Both the position numbers and the translations under genes were made by a program. Below, one piece after another: positions 38,469 to 42,516 of a stretch of 42,516 bases of DNA. The stretch is from contig MLAK01000156.1 in assembly GCA_001839685.1 (NCBI GenBank), positions 1-42,516 of the forward strand, written 5' to 3'. The stretch's first letter is position 1. Each line of letters starts with the position of its first letter. This DNA comes from Tritrichomonas foetus. Taxonomy: Eukaryota > Parabasalia > Tritrichomonadida > Tritrichomonadidae. The notes under the pieces are model-generated. The model was not told the origin of the DNA and made no database searches. It saw nothing but the letters and a program-made list of their open reading frames with translations.

Positions 38469-38473
38469 TCATT
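38469..38473 (+). promoter_or_regulatory. Possible Inr motif TCATT
   Basis: TCATT, 53 bases before the Sec24 ATG, within the divergent promoter region. Confidence 0.35.
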
Positions 38474-38526
38474 TGATTTTGGTTTGATTCTTTGATAACT
38501 TTTTATTGTATTATAAATAAAGGAAC

Positions 38527-40695
38527 ATGTCAATTGATGAAGAAGAGCCAGAATTACGACCAATAAAGCCGAGTCCTCCTCAAAATACCGTTAAAAAAGA
38601 ACCAGCGCATTATTTTACACCATTAAATTCGAACCCGATCAATCCGCAAACGACAAACCCATGGAAAAATCCATCGTTGCTTTCAAATAATATTCTCCCG
38701 TCTTATTTCCGACCTGTATCGACTCACTTTCCGATTTCTCAAGCGACAGCTCAGGCTACGCATTTGCCGTTTGGGCTTGTTATTAATCCAGGCTTAGTTT
38801 CTGATGTTCCTATAACAGACCTTTCCAGCTCCACCCTCGTAAGGTGCCCCAGGTGCTCTGCCCATTTATGCCCATTTTGCCGGATTTCATCGGACTGCCG
38901 ACGATGGAAGTGCGCAATTTGTGGAGGCGAATCTATGTTTCTGAATGTCAATGTGTCAGAGAGAAAAGAAGTGACAACTCCGATTTTAGATATGATTGTT
39001 CCGAAAAATTACATGCCGCATGAAAAAGCGGGTCCTTCATTTCTTTTCATTTTTGATATATCATATGATTCAATTAGCCATGGTTTCGCACAATCTGCTG
39101 CTGCTTCTTTATTATCATCTTTAGAAAGTTTAAATGATGACACTTTTGTTTCAATTATGACGATAAACGACAAACTAACAATATATGATATTTATAGAAA
39201 TAGAAGGGCCGTTTACGTAGATTTAGACTCATTAAAAGACGAGATATATTCACATGTTTGTACTCTTCAAGGAAATCGAGAAAAAGTAACATCAATGTTA
39301 AAAGAAATCCAAAATTTAACAATCGATCATCTAACTCAAGATTCTGATTCGAAAACACAAACAGATACATTTATGAAAAAAGGTCATTGCTTTGGATCTG
39401 CTCTAGAAGCGGCTTCTGTTGTTTTACAAGAGATTGGAGGTGTTGCCATGGCGTTTGTATATAATTATGCTACTGTTGGACCAAGAGCTGTCGCTCACCG
39501 TTCAAGAGATGAGATGGTTAATGAGATTGCGTTGTTGAAGATGTCAAAAACTGAGAATTCAATGTTTTATGCAAATATTTCGAAAACATTGGCAAAATCA
39601 GCTATATCTCTTCATTTATTTGCTGGCTCGGATGAATTTGCCGATTTAGCAATAATGGGAGTTCCTTGCGGGCTTACTGCTGGAAAATGTCATTTTTATA
39701 AGAATTTTCAACCAATGACTCATTCCAATGAACTTCACAGAGAAATTTATCGAACTCTTACGACAAAATATTTATGGGATGCAACAATGAAATTAAGAAT
39801 TAGTAATGGTGTAACTGTTAGACGGATACATTCAAATTGTCAAATGTATGAACGAGATATGATGTGTCTTCCTGCAATGACACCTGAAGATTCTTTTACC
39901 TATGAATTAGATATTTTACCACATGTGACAACACATGCTGTCACTTTTCAGTTTGCTCTTGCTTGGAACAACAATAGTCGTCAGCGAATTATTAGAATTT
40001 TCACATTTTCTTTACCAATTTCAGAAGATCCCCTCGAAATTCTTCGTAATGTCGACGAAGGTGCCCTTACAACTTTGTTGACAAAAAGGACGATTCCTAT
40101 TCTATTAGCTGAAGGTGCCGTTGCTGCAGCCAAATTATTTGTTCATGAAACGAAACTTCTAACTGTAAATAAACATTTCAAAAGCGTCCCTCAATTTACT
40201 TACGGAATATTACAAAGTTCTTATTTGGCACATAACTTCCCATCAGGTCCTGATGGACGATTTGCCCATATAATTCAAATGAGATCAGCCGGAATTGTTG
40301 ATTTGATGCTTTATTCATATCCAAGATTGCTAACAATAGAAAATGAATTAGTTTCTTTGTCGAAAACTGCAACGAAAAATCATAATTTTCTGATTTTACA
40401 TTCTAATGACGCAGTTTATGTTTGGGGAAAAACAAAGGAAATACTTTCTCAAGAAACTAGTATTTCTATTGATGAGAATACTCATATTATTGATGTATCA
40501 ACTCTACAAAATGAACAGCTAAAGAAAATTATTCACGAATGCTGGGAAATGAGTCGGAGATTTTTATTGACGATTGCAATTTATGGTTTAAATGCTCTTG
40601 ATGGATTCCTTGTTGAAGATGCAATTAGTGACAATTTCTTATATTCTTCATGGATTCAACCATTCAATCCAAATTTGTCAAACAATAATAAATGA
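38527..40695 (+). CDS. SEC24: Sec24-type COPII coat subunit
   Basis: A 722-residue COPII cargo adaptor that acts with Sec23 on ER exit sites. A Pro/Asn-rich disordered N-terminus (1-90) precedes the zinc finger (Cys107, 110, 129, 132, with RRWKC). The trunk domain begins at GPSFLFIFDISYDSI, like Sec24 rather than Sec23. A beta-sandwich and helical region follow, and a gelsolin-like segment near the end (FLILHSNDAVYVWG). It is shorter than yeast or human Sec24, mostly through a shorter N-terminal tail. Sec23 is the nearest alternative family, but the trunk start favours Sec24. Confidence 0.85.
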   Translation: MSIDEEEPELRPIKPSPPQNTVKKEPAHYFTPLNSNPINPQTTNPWKNPSLLSNNILPSYFRPVSTHFPISQATAQATHLPFGLVINPGLVSDVPITDLSSSTLVRCPRCSAHLCPFCRISSDCRRWKCAICGGESMFLNVNVSERKEVTTPILDMIVPKNYMPHEKAGPSFLFIFDISYDSISHGFAQSAAASLLSSLESLNDDTFVSIMTINDKLTIYDIYRNRRAVYVDLDSLKDEIYSHVCTLQGNREKVTSMLKEIQNLTIDHLTQDSDSKTQTDTFMKKGHCFGSALEAASVVLQEIGGVAMAFVYNYATVGPRAVAHRSRDEMVNEIALLKMSKTENSMFYANISKTLAKSAISLHLFAGSDEFADLAIMGVPCGLTAGKCHFYKNFQPMTHSNELHREIYRTLTTKYLWDATMKLRISNGVTVRRIHSNCQMYERDMMCLPAMTPEDSFTYELDILPHVTTHAVTFQFALAWNNNSRQRIIRIFTFSLPISEDPLEILRNVDEGALTTLLTKRTIPILLAEGAVAAAKLFVHETKLLTVNKHFKSVPQFTYGILQSSYLAHNFPSGPDGRFAHIIQMRSAGIVDLMLYSYPRLLTIENELVSLSKTATKNHNFLILHSNDAVYVWGKTKEILSQETSISIDENTHIIDVSTLQNEQLKKIIHECWEMSRRFLLTIAIYGLNALDGFLVEDAISDNFLYSSWIQPFNPNLSNNNK

Positions 40696-40846
40696 ATTGT
40701 TAGTAAAGTTTTTATATTACCATCATCCTGACAGATATTATTTTTTTTTTATAAATTCTACAATATCATAATAATTTTTGATAAAGTTGTATTTGCTAAA
40801 ATTTTTTGACTTCAAGTGAAATCTTTGGTAGAAGTAGAGTTATAAT

Positions 40847-40893
40847 ATTCAATTTCATGTTTTACAAACCATGATAAAAACATGAAATTGAAT
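40847..40893. repeat. Perfect 17-bp hairpin
   Basis: ATTCAATTTCATGTTTT (40847-40863) and AAAACATGAAATTGAAT (40877-40893) are exact inverted copies around a 13-base loop. It lies about 150 bases after the Sec24 stop, so it might act in the 3' flank; a weaker version of the same word occurs near 939. Confidence 0.85.
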
Positions 40894-41189
40894 TCTCTGT
40901 GATTAGATAAAAATCTTTTTACCAAAAAATAGTGAGACCCTCTCTTTTTTTTCTTGTAGATACAGCCAAATAGAAATAACTTTGAAATGAAAATGGACTT
41001 ATAGGGAAAAGTTAATCAAAAAACTGTCATTAAATTGTGTGTAATAATGAAACAATTAGTAGCCATTAATCATGTTCGATCAAATATGTCATTGATACGA
41101 TTATTCTGGTGAGTACTCTCACGAATATTTCGTTGTCTTTCACATCCATGACTTGGGCGAATTAAAATTTAATAATTTATGAATTGTTT

Positions 41190-41253
41190 AATCATTATTA
41201 CATTTAATCATTATTATATTTCATCCTTATTATATTTCATCATTATCATATTT
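41190..41253. repeat. 16-bp tandem repeat, four copies
   Basis: Four units of AATCATTATTATATTT type with one to three differences each. Non-coding. Confidence 0.8.
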
Positions 41254-41394
41254 GATTAATATCTTGGTAATTGCAGAAAAAGGTAAATTTGAAATGAAAA
41301 AACAGATTAATTGTTCTTCAAATTCAAAAATAGAAATTTAAAATGTCCCATAAATATATGTATATTTATATGTCGAATATCATTTATTAAAAAA

Positions 41395-42126
41395 TCAATC
41401 ATCCATAGTGCACAGGCATTGGAGTGTTTCATCCCTCTTGAAATCACAAGCTATTGCTGTCTGGTAAACAATCGAAAAGTCTTTTCCAGTTTCATTGATG
41501 AGGTCTTTGATGAGATCCATTTGTTCTTCACTCAATTCAAATGTCTGTACAATTTCTGGCTTGTTTTGGTCGTTCCTCGTTCTCCACGGGCGCGAGTTAA
41601 TTCCTGCTCGTGGGGCGTTTGGTATGTTTCCGCTGATTAAAAATAGTGATGCGCGATCGAGATTGAAAAATGCAACACGAAGAGCTTTTTCTGCATCTTC
41701 ACGATTGAAATTACCAATGCCTAAAAGAATTTGAACTTTTTCTTCGAAATCTGGCGGATCGCGATCAGGAATTTTTATTTCATCACGTCTTGGAAGGCCG
41801 TAGCGCTTTCGTCTGGTCTGAACAGGCTGTTCTTGCTGACTTGGGGATGAACTTTCCGGAGTCGTTTCTCGAATTTGGGCTTTTTTCGCTCGAACTGGTT
41901 TGATGATGATGAAATCATTAGGGTCTGAAATTCCAAGTGATTCAACGGTATCATCTGGATTTAAACGCTGTCCTTCATGCAATAAAACGAAATTTGTGGA
42001 ATTACATTGTTCATCATTGACGCACATCGTTTCTTTGAGTGTTAAAATTAAATCGGCAACTGTTGCAGCTGGATTAGCTGGGATTTCATATTCTTCACCG
42101 GCCATAGTTCTAAAGGTAAGCGACAT
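41395..42126 (-). CDS. UBL-UBA ubiquitin shuttle-like protein
   Basis: A 243-residue protein. Residues 1-77 form a ubiquitin-like domain (LTFRTMAGEEYEIP, LLHEGQRLNPDDTVESLGI). About 124-168 are a UBA domain (FEEKVQILLGIGNFNREDAEKALRVAF). About 197-240 are a second, weaker UBA-like helical segment. This is the layout of RAD23-type shuttle factors that bring ubiquitylated proteins to the proteasome. However, the XPC-binding domain between the two UBAs is missing and the protein is shorter, so a DNA-repair role is not supported. The linker at 80-120 is basic and Pro/Gln-rich. Confidence 0.75.
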   Translation of the reverse strand: MSLTFRTMAGEEYEIPANPAATVADLILTLKETMCVNDEQCNSTNFVLLHEGQRLNPDDTVESLGISDPNDFIIIKPVRAKKAQIRETTPESSSPSQQEQPVQTRRKRYGLPRRDEIKIPDRDPPDFEEKVQILLGIGNFNREDAEKALRVAFFNLDRASLFLISGNIPNAPRAGINSRPWRTRNDQNKPEIVQTFELSEEQMDLIKDLINETGKDFSIVYQTAIACDFKRDETLQCLCTMDD

Positions 42127-42418
42127 TTTCGTTGAGAGAAAATTTTAATTAAATGGAAAATTTTAAATTACATGGTCAATATTTCACCACCACTTTTTTG
42201 AGAGGTGTCAAAAAATTGAAAATTGAGTCATTTGTTGTCGTGTGAATCAACAATCAATGATCTTTTGCATCACATCAGATAGTTACAACTGAGATTTAGT
42301 TGAAATTAATCCACTAGGACCATTCATTTTTTTCTTCAAAAACCTGAATAACACATTCCACTTTTTTCCAAAACTCTAAAATGCAAAAAAACAATGATAA
42401 TTAATAAATCTTAGGAAT
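42127..42418. other. Upstream region of the UBL-UBA gene
   Basis: Non-coding. I see no TCAY(T/A) word on the minus strand close to the ATG at 42126. Confidence 0.4.
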
Positions 42419-42516
42419 GAAAAAGGAAGAATAGAAAAGGAAGAATGAAAAAGGAAGAATGAAAAAGGAAGAATGGAAAAGGAAGAATGGAAAAGGAAGA
42501 ATAGAAAAGGAAGAAT
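42419..42516. repeat. 14-bp purine minisatellite, open-ended
   Basis: Seven full tandem units of (G/A)(A/G)AAAAGGAAGAAT run to the last base of the window, so the array may continue. Units differ only in the first two bases. Confidence 0.95.

Larger units (their letters stand above)
40696..41394. other. Gene-free stretch between convergent genes
   Basis: Contains a 17-bp perfect hairpin (40847-40893) and four 16-bp tandem units (41190-41253). No coding frame is supported. Confidence 0.6.

Overview
ORGANISM. The window reads as nuclear DNA of a parabasalid protist, most likely a trichomonad of the Tritrichomonas type. This is inferred from several signals together. The DNA is strongly AT-rich. 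All coding regions are single-exon. ATGs often sit a few to about 60 bases behind a TCAY(T/A) initiator (Inr) motif. One gene encodes a protein with the parabasalid Inr-binding (IBD/IBP39-type) domain. There is also a decayed ankyrin-repeat gene, and an anaerobe's [FeFe]-hydrogenase fused to a flavodoxin/NADPH-reductase module. I cannot confirm the species without a database search.

LAYOUT. 1-1300: two inverted-repeat structures and a doubtful small ORF. 1326-3023 (-): a surface protein with an F5/8 type C (discoidin) domain, a repetitive stalk and one membrane span. 4493-13987 (-): a 3164-residue HECT E3 ubiquitin ligase resembling HECTD4. 14.1-17.7 kb: non-coding, holding a tRNA-like element and a 1.2 kb mariner-like element with inverted arrays of a short word. 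17730-19430 (+): GBP/atlastin-type GTPase. 20008-20730 (+): single-bromodomain BET protein. 20961-21128: a 20-bp minisatellite. 21209-22615 (-): IBD transcription factor with a C-terminal region that reads like an SH2 domain. 22913-24109 (+): tail-anchored GT-B-like glycosyltransferase. 24.2-26.5 kb: ankyrin pseudogene, then a 1149-bp transposon with 15-bp terminal inverted repeats and perfect 8-bp target duplications. 26578-27630 (+): Golgi-type GT31-like glycosyltransferase. 27856-27942: a second tRNA-like element. 28165-28908 (+): coiled-coil protein. 29228-30628 (-): possible flagellar STPG-like protein. 30861-32861 (+): 'AAA-ATPase-like' (PF09820-type) protein, a lateral-transfer candidate. 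33005-36316 (-): hydrogenase-CysJ-type fusion. 36905-38344 (-): armadillo-like protein. 38527-40695 (+): Sec24. 41395-42126 (-): UBL-UBA shuttle-like protein. 42419-42516: a 14-bp minisatellite running off the window.

HOW IT FITS. The genes are independently transcribed housekeeping and surface/regulatory genes on both strands, with no operon logic. Two touch ubiquitin (HECT ligase, UBL-UBA), three the secretory pathway (Sec24 and two glycosyltransferases), and two transcription or chromatin (IBD factor, BET protein). The hydrogenase fusion is the energy-metabolism gene.

The points most worth checking are the IBD + SH2-like factor, the TIR/TSD-bounded element at 25.3-26.4 kb, the mariner-like element at 15.5-16.7 kb, the tRNA-like pair, the hydrogenase fusion, and the candidate N-myristoylation signal on the giant HECT ligase.
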